64,000 nt of DNA, taken from contig NZ_CP109450.1 of NCBI RefSeq assembly GCF_041438865.1, positions 2,149,001 to 2,213,000 of the forward strand. Direction: 5' to 3'. Shown in pieces: positions 42,301 to 54,300 of the stretch. How positions within the stretch are numbered: the first letter of the stretch is position 1; the number at the start of each line of letters is the position of its first letter. Source of the DNA: Streptomyces sp. NBC_01471 (GTDB lineage Bacteria; Actinomycetota; Actinomycetes; Streptomycetales; Streptomycetaceae). Position numbers and translations under genes: made by a program. The notes beneath the pieces were generated by a model, which saw nothing but the letters and a program-made list of their open reading frames with translations, was not told the origin of the DNA and made no database searches.

Positions 42301-45300
42301 CCGCTGAACCACCTGTTCCCGCGGGGTGCCTGAGTCGCGCAGCTCGTCCAGGAGGGCGGCGGCACGTCGGGCATGGCGCTGCTCATGGAGTTCCAGCAGG
42401 TGGTCGAGAAGGCTGCTGTTGATCTCATCGTGGTCGCGGACCGACGCGTCGACCTCTGCCAAGGACCGCTGGTCGTTGAAGGCGTGGCTGACGGCATGGG
42501 CCTGGGTGATCGACGCGATCGCCCGCCCCCGTGGGGCGTTGTAGCCCGTCTCCCACCTCCACCGGGAAGGAGCACGATCGAAGTCCGCCCGCACAGCGGC
42601 CTGGACGTCATTCAGAGGGCCGGCGAAGAAGAGGTTCTCCTCCTGCTCCGGATCCACCCCGATCGCGGTCAGCCATTCGCCTGCGGTGAGCGCGCGCCGC
42701 TCGCCGCCGGGGCCTCGCAGCGTGGTGTCCAGGACCATCCACTCCGGGCGCCCCTCCGCGTCGTGCGCCCGCACGACAGGCGCGATGTGGTAGGCCCACT
42801 CCACGGCCGCGGACCCGAGTTCCCCCTTCGCGTAGTCGGTCAAGGCCGAGATCCCGGGAGCGGAGCCCGTGGCGGTGATCTTCCCCACGGGCGCTCCCCA
42901 GCGCAGAAGCTGCAGCGCGGCCAGGTGGGCCCGCAGCCAGCACCCGGTAGCCGCGTAGTCGATCGGCACGGGGAGGCTGCCGAACGTGTGGTGGTCGAAG
43001 CGCAGTTCGGTCAGCCGGTCGAACCAGTGCGCCACCTGCTGGTGGGAGACGCGCTCCGGCTCGGTGCCCGTGAAGAGGTCCTCGCCCGCACGCAGCGGGA
43101 ACACCTCGTCCCAGCGGTGGTCGGGCGAACCGCCGTACTGGTGGCGCCAGACCGTGTCGACCGCGTGGTCCAGCGCGTGCCCGAACTCCGCCTGGTACGC
43201 CTCCTGCACGGCCCAGGCCCGCTGGAGGTCTCCGTCCAGCAGTCGCAGCCGGTCGAAGACCCCTTCGGCGTCGCCCGCCTGGAGGGCGATGTGCAGCGAC
43301 TCGGCGAAGTCCCGCACCTCCGGCAGGGCCGCCGGGCTGTCCCCGGCGGGGACGGCGACCGGGCCGGGCGCCGGGGTGTCGAGCGGGAACACCGTGATGG
43401 CTCCCGCACCTCGCAGGACGTCCTCGACCAGCATGTCGTCCGCGCGGCCCTCGGCGACGGCGTCGTTCAGGGCCTCAGCCAGCGACATCCCGCCGGTGTG
43501 TGCCGTGAACGCGGCGTCCAGCGAGGTCAGAGTCCGCCCGTCGCCCAAGGAGGCGCGCAGGCGAAGCGCCCGCGTCACGGTCAGGGGATCGACCGGATCG
43601 CCGGCCAGCAGGTCGGCGAGGCTCTCCGCGTACCGCGCCTCGGACGGCCCCGCCGGCTCGCCGGGTGCGTCGGCGGGCGGCCCGGCCACGGAGGTGTCGC
43701 GGGGGAACGCGTCCGTCAGGCCGAGGCGCTCCAGCTCGTCGACGAGGCTCAGCTCTTCGGCGTGGCTCTCCTCGGAGCTGTCGTACGCCGTGGAGGTGTC
43801 GTCCCGCGTGTCCTCCTCGTCGGAGGCGTACCGCTGGGTACGGGTCGCGGAGGCGCCGGACTCGGAAGCGGCGGACTCGGGCGGGGAGTTGAGGTAGCGC
43901 GGGCGCCGCTGCCCTCGGACCTCCGTCCGAGGGGTGTCCGGCGTGGGGAAGCGCCGGAACACTCCACCCTCGTAGACGAAGAGGTCCGTGGGGTGCAGGA
44001 GGTCGTTCCAGATCGTCCCCCAGTTGACTTCGCGACCGCGTTCGACGAAGCCACTCCTCCCCATGGAGCCGAGCACCGTCAGTGACGGCCAGCGGCGGGT
44101 GAGCTCCTTCAGCCGGGGGCTGGGGTGGGCGCCCGGACCGTCTCCGCACTGCCCGATGACCAGGTACCTGCGCTCCTGCGCTTCGAGCCAGGGGGCAAGC
44201 CGCTCTGCGTTCGCGGTCCAGTCCCCCAGCGAGCCGTTGTGCCCCCACAGGCCGTGGATCAGGGGGCCCTCGGAATCGGACGCCTGGATGGGCAGGCGGA
44301 AGCTCTCCGCGCTGTCGAAACCCGCGCCGGGCACCGGACGCCACTGGTGCAGGTTCCGCAACTCGCCCACGCGGCGGAAAGCCCCGATGCGATCGTTGTG
44401 GTCCTTGGTGTTGTAGTACGTCTCACCGACCCGGTGCCGGCCATCCGTGGTGACGACGTGACGCAGGCGCACTTCCTCGTCACCCCAGCGGCCCAGCGGC
44501 CTGCGGAGCGGTTCGGCCTCGTGAACCACCAGCACCCGCACCCTGCCCCCGGAGGAAACGGAGTACGAGTCGTGGACCTCGCCGATCACGAAGTCCATGG
44601 GGGGCAGGATGGCCAGAGGCTGTCCGTCCTCGGACAGACCGGTCGCGTCACGCGCCGTGGAGTTCTTGATCCTGAGCAGCGTCGTGGGTCGCTCACGGCC
44701 CAGGCTCATGGCGTCCGAGAGAGCGAGACGGCCCCGGCTCCACCCGTCGATCCTTATTGCCTGACCGGGTACCGCGGGCCCGGAGTAGGGGAGGTTGACG
44801 AAGACGTCCTGGTCCAGGGGGGGCAGGAAGTTCTGGACCGTGTCGCTCGCCAATTCGGCCAGCGCGGCCTCGGTCCTTACCCGCGCCCGGTCCGGTCCCA
44901 GCAGTTGGAGGACCGCGTGGGCCCGCCGGTCGTCCAGGTCCAACCGGTCGGCCGCCTCCCGGGCGAACTCGGGGAGCCGCCAGGAACGGAAAGCGTTGTC
45001 GTAGCTCAGGGCGAGGCGGGGCGGGGTGAGCATCTCCGCCCATTCCGGGTCGCGTACCGCCGCGGCCCAGCCGGCCGTGAGGTGGCTGCCAAGACCCTCG
45101 TACATGCGGCCGGCCCCCTTGCGGAGGAAGCCCGACTGCAGCACCCTCCTGCCGACGCCCGTCCTGTCCGCCAGGTCGAGGATCTCGTACGCCGTCAGGT
45201 GGCTCGGGCTCACCTCGTCCGGCAGGACGGTCACCCGGCCCGCGATGAGCGCCCTGAGGAGGGCCGCACTCCCCAGCTCGTGCAGACCCAGCGTCTCGAA

Positions 45301-48300
45301 CTCACGCAGCAGGCGGAGGGTGGCGTCGGTCCGCCGGCCGCTGAGGAGATAGCCCTGGCCCCGCAGCGAGGCCGTCTCGTTCCGGCCGATCCGCTCCGCG
45401 GGCGCGGTCCTTGAGTCACGGCTCTCCAGCAACTCGACAAGCTGCTGAGGGTCGAACGGGCCGGTTGCCCCCCTGCCCCGCAAGCGGCTCAGCGAGCTGC
45501 CCTTTTTCTTGAGGGAATCCGTGACGAACCGGCGGAAGGCCTCGTCGATGGCCGCACCGGTCCTGCTCACCTTCGCGTCGGCCCTGAAGACCTCCTTGAG
45601 GCCCTTCTCGTACCGCCTGGCCGCATCGGCCCAGCCCGGGTCCGCGACCATGGAATTGGCGAGATTCGACACCGGTTCCCCGGAAGGAGGCGCCGGGTCC
45701 CAGGACGTGTCGTGCGGGGTGTATCCGGGAGGAGGCGCTTGGTCCCATCGCTCGTCGTCCCACTCGGCGCGACGGTCGCCGGAGGACCTCGCCCCGGCGC
45801 GGCTGCCGGCCGCGGAGCTCGACTCGGCCTGCGGCCGTCGCGGGCGGTGGGTGAGGCCGCCGTGCTCGGCGGGGCTGTTGATGAGGGCCTCCAGCGGAGG
45901 CTCCACGCCGAAGGCCGGCCACCCTTCGTCGCTGGGGCCGGGGAAGGTCCTGAAGGTCCCGTTCTCGTAGATGAACAGGTCCGTGGGGTTCCCGTTGTCG
46001 TCCTCGATCGCGTGCCAGTCGGGGGCGTAGTTCCCGTCCTGCAGGCTGAGCGACATCTTCCCCAGGAAGCCGACGACCGTCAGGGGCTTCTCCCGGGTGA
46101 GCGTCTCCAGCCGGGGGTCCGGGTGCTGGACGCTGGTGTCGGCGCACTGGGCGAGGTACAGGTGGCTGCGTTTGGCCGCCACGAGTGTGGGGGCGAACCC
46201 CTCGGTCGAGCGGACCGCTTCGTCCATCGAGCTCTGGTGGCCCCCCAGGCCGAACACCTTCACGCCAGGCCCGCTCCCGCTCGGGCGGGGCATGCTGTAT
46301 TGCACGGCCACACTCCGGCCGTTCTTCCCACTCCACCGGTACAGCGTGGTCGCCAGGTCGATGCGCCGGTAGGGCTTCGCCCGCAGCGACATGTGGAAGT
46401 CGTCGAAGTATCCCGTGGCGAGCCAGTGATCGCTGTTCTCGGCGATGACGTCGTGGCGGCGCGCGCCCTGGGGGGCCCACCGCACACCCGGCTCGTCGAG
46501 CTGGTCGGGCCGGCCGAGCTGGTTGACCTCGCGGCCCTCCAGTACCCGCACGTGGACGTCGCGGGAGGAGTCGTACCAGAAGCGCTCCTTCTCGATACGG
46601 ACGTCCGTCCCCGGGGGCAGCAGGACCAAGGGGCCCTGGTCCTGGCCCAGGCCGGTGACGTCACGCGCGGTCGAATCCACGAGCTGGAGCAACGTGGTGG
46701 GGTTGCCGCCGTCCAGGTTCACCGCGTCCGAGGGGGCGAGACGGCCCCGCTGCCAGTCGTCGATACGAGCCGTCGAGCCGACGCGGAGGCGGCCGGAGGC
46801 GGGCAAAGCGACGAAGACGTTCCGGCGTACCGGCGGCAGGTACTGGTGGAACGTGTCGGCCGCCAACTCGTTCACGAAGGCGTGCGCCGAAGCCTCCCCG
46901 CGGTTTTGCCCCAACAGCCGCTGCAAGGCGGCGGCCCGCCGGTCGTCCAGCCCCCGTTCCTTTGCCCAGGAACGGGCCGCGGCGACGCTGTCCGGATCAC
47001 TGTCCTGCGAGGCGTAGAGAGCGTCATAGCTCAGCGCCAGGTGCGGCAGGGTGAGCGCGTCCGAAGGGCTCAGGCCCTCCCCGTCCACCGGCACCCACGG
47101 CTGCCGTTCCTCCTGGCCGCCCGAGAGGGAGCGGGCGGGGGTCAGCTCGCGGTCGAGCGCCTCGTACATCCTGGGGGCGCCGTTGCCGAGCGCACCGGCG
47201 AGCAGCTCCCGCGCGTACTCCCCCCCGAGGCGGTCCGCCGCGGTGAGCACCTCGGTCACCGTCGCCGGGGGCGTGCTCGTGCTCGGCGGCCTGACCCGCA
47301 CCAGGTCGGCGATGAACGCCTGGAGGGTCTGCGGCAGAGCCACCCGGATCGTTTCGTCGCCGCGGGCGAGCCTCGCGAACAGGTGCATCAGCCGGGCGGT
47401 GAACTCGATCTCGCCGTTGCTGAGGAGGTGACCGTCCAGCCTGGCCCTGTCCGGGTCCAGGCGTGCCAGGTCGACCCCCTCGGGGAACGGCTCCCTGGCG
47501 AGGACGTGCGCCAGCTTGTGCTCGAAGGGGGCCGACTTCAGCCCGGCCGTCACCGAACTCCCCGGCCGCAGGCCGATCCTGCTCCGCAGCCCCTGGTGGA
47601 CGGCCTTGTCCACCTCGCTCTCCACGTGGTCCCTGACGGCCTTGGTGATGCGGCGGCCGGCTTCGAGCACCCTCTCGTCCTGCCGGAACGCACCGATCAC
47701 CGCGTTCTCGTAGCGCTCGGCCCGCGGCCACCAGTCCGGGTTCCTGACTACGTCGACGGGGCCCGAAGTCCGGGCCTCGGGGCGCTCCTGATACCCGGGC
47801 GGAGGAGTCGGGGACGGGCCGGGATCGGCGACGGAGCCCGGCTCGGCCTGCGGCTCCTGGTCCACCCGCGTCCCTCGCGGTCGACGCGTCAGCCCACGCG
47901 CATCGGAGGCGTGGCCTTGTCCCGCAGGGGAGTTGAGGAGCTCCGGTGCGGGGGGCCCGACGCCGGTGACGGGCGAACCGTGGTCCTCGGGGCCGGGGAA
48001 GGTCCGGTGTGCCCCGTTCTCGTAGATGACGAGGTTCGTCGGGTTCCCCGCCTCGTCCCACATCGCGTCCCAGACGGGGGCCGAGGACCCGGGCACCGTG
48101 CGCAGGGCCGTGTCCCCGACGAACATGATGATCTTCAGGTCGCCGTTCCTGGTGGCCGACACCAGCCGGAAGTCGGGGTGCTGGACGCTGCTGCCGGCCC
48201 GGCACGCGCCGACGATCAGGACCTGACGGCGATCCTTCTTGAGCGTGCGGGCGAACCGCTGCCCGAGGCCGGCCCAGTCGTAGAGCGAGCCCGAGTGCCA

Positions 48301-51300
48301 GGAAAGGGTGAACACCTTGGGGCGGGAGTCGCCGGGAACGGGCATGGGCAGAGCCAGGTCGTACTGCTCGGCGACCGGCTCGCCGTTCTCCTGACGCCAG
48401 ATACGCACCCGGCCCGCGAGGTGGGCCCGGCGCAGCGGCGCCATCCTCCTCGCCATGGCCTGGTCGTCGTAGTACCCGGTGGAGACCCACTCTCCGGTGT
48501 CCTCGGAGACGACGTCGTGGCGTCGGACACTCTGCCCGCCCCACCGCACGCGCGGCTTGGGGAGCGGGGTGATCTCGTCGGCCACCAACCGGCGTACTGT
48601 GCCTGCCCCGTGAGGGAGTTGGATGAGCGAGTCCTCCGCGACGCGGACTCGCACCGCGTCGGGGGGATAGAGGGTCAGGGTGTGCCCGTCCTGGGTCAGG
48701 CCGGTGACGTCACGCGCGCTGGAACGCCTGATCAGCAACTGCGTCTGGGAAGGCTCGTCCCGGGCCAGGATGTCGGCTTCCCAGGCGGAGAGACGGCCCT
48801 GGGAGAAGCCCTTGAGGACGATCTCGCTGCCGGCCCCGACGCTGCCGTACCCCTCGAATTCCAGGGAGACGTCCCGGTCGATCGGCGGGAGATCGTGCAA
48901 CAGCGTGCCGGCTGCCAACCGGGCCACCGCGCTGTCGATATGCGCGGAGGCCCTGTGCAGCACCTGGCGGATCGCGTCCGCACTCCGGCTGTCCAGGCCC
49001 AGGTCACGCGCGGCCTCGTGGCTGTCGTCGGCGACCAGGAGGGGCGGACTGACGGCGTCGTAGCGCATGGCCAGATGCGGCAGGGTGATCGCCTCGGCCA
49101 GGGCCTGGACGTCCCCCTCCTCGGGGTGCCGGATCTGCGAGCCGCCCGTCAGCGAAGCGGCGGGGGCGTACGTACGGTCGAACGCCTCGTACATCTCGGG
49201 AGCGGAGTCGAACGCCCCGGCCCGCCATTCCTTCCCCACCAGGCCCGCACGGACCGCGGCCTCAAGCACCTCCCTCATCGTCGGGGGCGCCGTGGTGCCG
49301 CCCCGGGGCGACACCATGTCCGCGAGGAACGCCTTGACGAGCGCCAGGGGGTCCACCTGGTCCGCCTTGTGGCTACGGGCCCACTGCGCGAACGCGTGCA
49401 TCTGCCGTGCCATCAGGTCGATGTCACCGGTACCGAGGAGATAGCCCTTCTCCGTGGCCTCCTCCCGGCTCAGGGCCGTGAGGTCGAGCCCCTTGGGCAC
49501 GGACCGGGACGGGCGGAAGACGTAGTCGAGCTTGGCCTCGGCGTCCATCGTCTGCGCCAGCTCGCGCGTCAGGCCGCCATCGGGCCGCAGGCCGATCGCG
49601 CGCCGCACCCCCGTGCGGACGGCCGAGTCCACCTCGTTCTCCGCGTACTTCTGGAGGGCCGCGCGGACGCCATCGGCTGCGGCGCGCACCTCCTGGTCCT
49701 GTCGGAAGGCACGGATCACGCCCTCCTCGTAGACGGCGGCCCGCTGCGCCCACTGCGGGTGCTGGATCGCCTCGCCGACAGGATCGTCACCGACCCGGAG
49801 CGGGTCCTGCCGCACGGCGCCGCGAGACTCCGCGTACGAGGGTGGGGCCACCTCTCCTGCCGCGCCGCCGCGGCGAGTGGCTGCGGCGCTCGGCCCGGCC
49901 TGCGGCTCGACGTCCCTCGTACGGCGGAAGAGGCCGCGCCGCCCCGTGTTGTGCAGGCGGCTTTCCGGGTACGCCGACTCGTCCACGTCCCAGGCCCGCG
50001 GCCCCTGCGGGTGGTTCTCCGTCGGCTGGTTCGGGCGGAACACCTGCCAGTCCCGTGGCCGCCCCTGGGCGTCCTCCAGTACGTGGTAGGCGCTCGGGTC
50101 GTCGCCGAGCACCATGCCGGTGTGCAGCGTGATGCCGTGCTCGTCGGCCACCCGCCGCGCCTGCTGGGGCGGGAAGTCGCACACCGCCACGACACCCTCG
50201 GCCTCCGCCCTGGCGGAGAAGTGCCGCAGTACGTCCGCGGTGAGGTCCGGCCTCATGTTCAGGTCGTAGCCGTGGCCGCCGAGCAGGAAGGCCCGGCCCC
50301 GGTCGCCGATGGGCGCGTCGAACCAGGCGCCCCGCCGCATGCCGGGCAGGCCCTGCCACTGGACGCCCCTGGTGATCGCCCGGAAGGACGAGTAGAAGGC
50401 ACGCAGGGAGCGGTCCATGTCGTTGAAGAAGGTGCGGCCGACCACCAGGCCGGTGGTCTGAGTGACCCGGTCGCCCCACCGCTCCTCGTCCGGATACGTC
50501 AGCCGCCCGTCGGGGCCCTCGACCCCGTCGTCGACCGACCGGCCGTCCAGCAGGATCCGGTCCGCGCCGTCCTGGCCGAGGTCCTCGCCGACCTGCGAGA
50601 TCAGCCCCGGGTCACCGCCGAGCGTCCCCATCGTGGCTCCCCCCCTACGCAGGGTGGGCATCCTCGGAGGCATCGCCTGCGCCACGGACTGATCGGCCTG
50701 GCGACGGCCGAGGAGGGGCCGCCTGCGCCGCGTCGGGGCAGGGGCCTGTGCCTCAGGCAGCTCGTCGCTGTCCCACTCCTCCGCGCGCGCTATCGCCTCC
50801 CTGGCGGCGGCGCGCGCCTCCTCGCGGGCGTCTTCCGCCTCCTGCCGCGGGTCGACCGGCTGCGGTCGGAGGTTGGCCGCGGGGGTCTGGCGCCGTCCGA
50901 TGGCGTGGAAGGCGATACGGTCCCGCTCGTTGGCGAAGGGCCTCTGCGGCAGAGTCCCCGGGGCCTCTTCCTCCTCGGGCAGCAGGTCCGAAGGACCGGC
51001 CTGCTCCTCCCAGTTCGGGGGCTGGTCACGGTTGAGCCTTCCGCCCTTGAGCCCCAGTGGCCTCGGAGTGCCGCCTTCGCGGCGGGCCCCGGCCTCCTCC
51101 AGCAGCTCCGTGACGCGGTTGCCCGCGATCGTCTTCACCGTGTCGTGCTTCGAACCGCGCGGCACCAGGCCGGCCCGGTACTTCGCCAGGTAGTCCGCCG
51201 CCTCCGCCTGGGACGGCATCTCCACGGGGTCGAGGCCTCTGGCCACGAGCCCGGCGTTCTCCTTCTCAAGAAGCGCGTTCAGCGAATGCCACAGATCGAC

Positions 51301-54300
51301 CTCTCCCGACAGCTCCCGGGGGGGACGCGGGATGAGGGCCGTGAAGGTGCCGTCCGCCAGGAGCAGGTGCACGGTCGGGCGGCCGGACAGAGCGTCGCGT
51401 GCGGCGTCCGGGCGCCCCGGCCGGTAGACCGCTTCGCCCTGTTCCGGGATGATCACGCGCACGTTGACACCGTGGCGGTTGGCGAAGAGCTGCGGCACGT
51501 AGTCGGAGGCGGCGTTGTCGTAGCCGGCCTCGGCGAGCCCGCCGACCTCGGCGTCGCCGCCGCGGAGCAGCTGCCGGGAGAGCAGCGTGGCCTTCTCGTC
51601 CAGTGCGAGCGGCACCTTGTGGCCGCGCCGGTTGGGCGCGAGCGGCGCCGCTTCGCCGCCCTCGCGGGGGGCGAGCCTCAGGTTGCCGTGCAGGACGCCG
51701 TCCTGCGCGAACTCACGCTGGTGACGGTCGTCCAGCCGGCCCGTCAGCCCGGCGGCGTCCAGGTCCTCGGGTACGAATGTGTCGCCGAGCTCCGGCCCGA
51801 ACCAGGTCGCGGCCAGCTCCGGCTCCCGAAGGGCCTGATCGGACATCGCCGCACGTACGTGTGCGGCGACCTCTCGCGCGGTGCCGCCCGCGTACCGCCG
51901 TCCTTGCCAGTCGCCCGAGGCGTGCAGGGCGTCGAGCCCAACGGCCAGGGAGAGCGGCAGGCCCTCGCCCTTGGTCAGGTCGGGGTTCTCCGTGTCGTGC
52001 GGGTCGCGGACGTCGTAAAGAGCCCCGTCGGCGTCCGCGTAATGGGTAGGTGCCTCGGTCTGCTCGTCGCGGTGGAGTGTGCCCTTGGGCGAGTTCTCCG
52101 TCCGGCCCGCACCGCGCCGCTGGGCCTCGGTCAGCTCGGCGGTCGAACGGGTCGGTGGCAGGACGGAGGGCTCAGGCAACTGCTCGGCAACCCGCATCGC
52201 GGAATCCCGCACCCGAGCCGGGCGCAGGTCGAGGGTGATGCGGTCCGCACGGTCCTGAAGGAGGCGCGCGCCCTCGGAGCCGTCGTTGGCCGGCGGGTTG
52301 TTCCGGGCCCGCTCGTGCGCCTGGCGGCGGTCGGCGACCTCGCCGGGCAGGACACTCAGGTCACCGCCGTCGAGCAGGTGCCGCACGGTGTCCCTGGCCA
52401 TCCCTGCCGCGTCGTGGTCCTGGGGCGCGGGGTTGTCTGCCATCTCCCGCAGCGCGTCGATGCGCCGGTCGAACTCCCTGAGCGTCTCACCGGCCGACGT
52501 GATGGTGCGCTCAAGCGCCTTCTGGAGATAGGCGATCTGACCGCCTCGCAGGGCCGCCAGATCCGCGTCACCGGACCGCTGGGCGGCCTCCCACTCCTGC
52601 CGCCTGCCGGACAGCGACTCCCGCAGGGCATCGGCCTTGAACAGCTCCCGCAGCAACTGGTGCTGCGGCGGGACGCGCCCGCCGGCCCAGCCGCCGCCGG
52701 GAGAAGCGGCGTTGACGGCCAGCCTCCGCAGGTCCGCATCCAGATAGCGGGGGAGGGCGGGCCCGGCCTCGTCCGGTGTGGGCGTCAGCAGGCCATCGCC
52801 GATGTCGGCGACCGGGTGCCGGGTCGTCTTCAGCGAGGACTCCACCTCGTCCGGCTTGTACAGCTCGGGCTCAGGGGTGTCACCGCGCTCGGCCGGGGTC
52901 TGCTGGTGCCATGCGAGCAGGTCCTGGGCGTTCTGCTTGGCCTGCGCGTACTGCTTGGACAACTGCTGGTCCGCGTCCCGCTGCGCCGCGTGCTCCACGA
53001 GGTGCCCGGCCAGCCGTCCGACGGCCTGCTCGTAGCGCTCGGCGAGCTCGGGCAGCCGGGCGGCCGCCTCCATCTCGTCGCCGATCCCGTCCGCCTCGGT
53101 CAGCAGCGAGTACAGGTGCTCGTAGTCCTCCTCCACCCGGATCTCGGTGTCCGACAGCGCCAGCCTGTTCGCCTGGACCTTCGCGTTCAACTCCTTGACC
53201 TGGTCGAAGGCGGTGTCCACCGCGGCCGGGAAGTTGTCGTCGTCGATCAGCCCGTACTCGCGTGCCACGTCCTTCTGCACCAGGCCGTACAGCTTCTCGT
53301 CGGCGACGAAGGTGGACGCGAAGACCTGCCCCGCCCCGAACGCCTTACCGTCCGTCTCGTCGACGGGCTTCGAACGCCCCCCGAAGAACCGGCGCACTGC
53401 GCTGAGGACCCGCGCCGACCGGCTCTTGGTGACCAGGCCCTCCACCCGTCCTTCGAGGGACACCTCGAAGATCAGCAGACGGTCCTGCGGCACGAGGCGC
53501 ACCTGGTCGGCCTGATACACCGAGTACTGGTTGGCGTCGGACTCCCCGGCGTTGAACGCCGGGAGGTTGTCCCCGGTCACCGTGGACAGGCCACCACCGG
53601 TGTTGAAGGCGGGGTAGGGCGCGGCCGTGAGGTTCATGGTCATGCCCGAGCGGCCCGTGATGAACGACGTCTGGTCGATGACGCGCTTGTCGCCGAAGAG
53701 CTTGGCGTTGTCCGTCACGCCGATCACCCGTGCCGACGCGCTCTCGGCCGGTCGCAGGAGCACGGTGACCCGGCCGGCGGAGCGGCCGACGGCGGCGCCG
53801 TCGTACATGTCACCCGGCGTGTAGCCCTTCTTCCCCAGGGCCTCCTTGCCCGAGAGGATCATGGCCCGCTGCCCGATGGACTGGCGGAGCTTCTGGCGCG
53901 CGGTCTGACCCGGGCGGGTGAGCGAGGTGTGCGCGCGTACCGGCCCGTGGCGGAACAGATCCGCGAACATCGTTCGCGCCGAACGGGCTTGGGAGCCACT
54001 GCCGGTCTCGGCAGGGCTTGAAGCGGTGCCGGACTCGGAGATCCCGGAGGCGGAGGCGGGGGCGTCCGGCGTGGACACGGCCTCGGGCTCCACCCACGCG
54101 GCGGCGTGGTCGAGCACCGCGACCGCCCGCTCGAACAGTCGCTGGGTGTCGGGAGCGTTGAGGAGCATCACATCGTCGTGCGTGAGCATCTCGCCGAGCC
54201 GCTCGTGCTTCCCCGGCCCCCACTGCTGACCGGGGCCGACCGGCACGACGACGACCGGGTCGTCGGCGGTCCGCTCCCCCGGCGCGCTCCGCCGCACCCC

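Noticed and set aside
45712..54021. Plus-strand frame of about 2,770 codons opposite the giant gene
   Set aside because: Arg/Val/Gly/His-rich composition typical of antisense frames; the minus strand has recognisable domains throughout.
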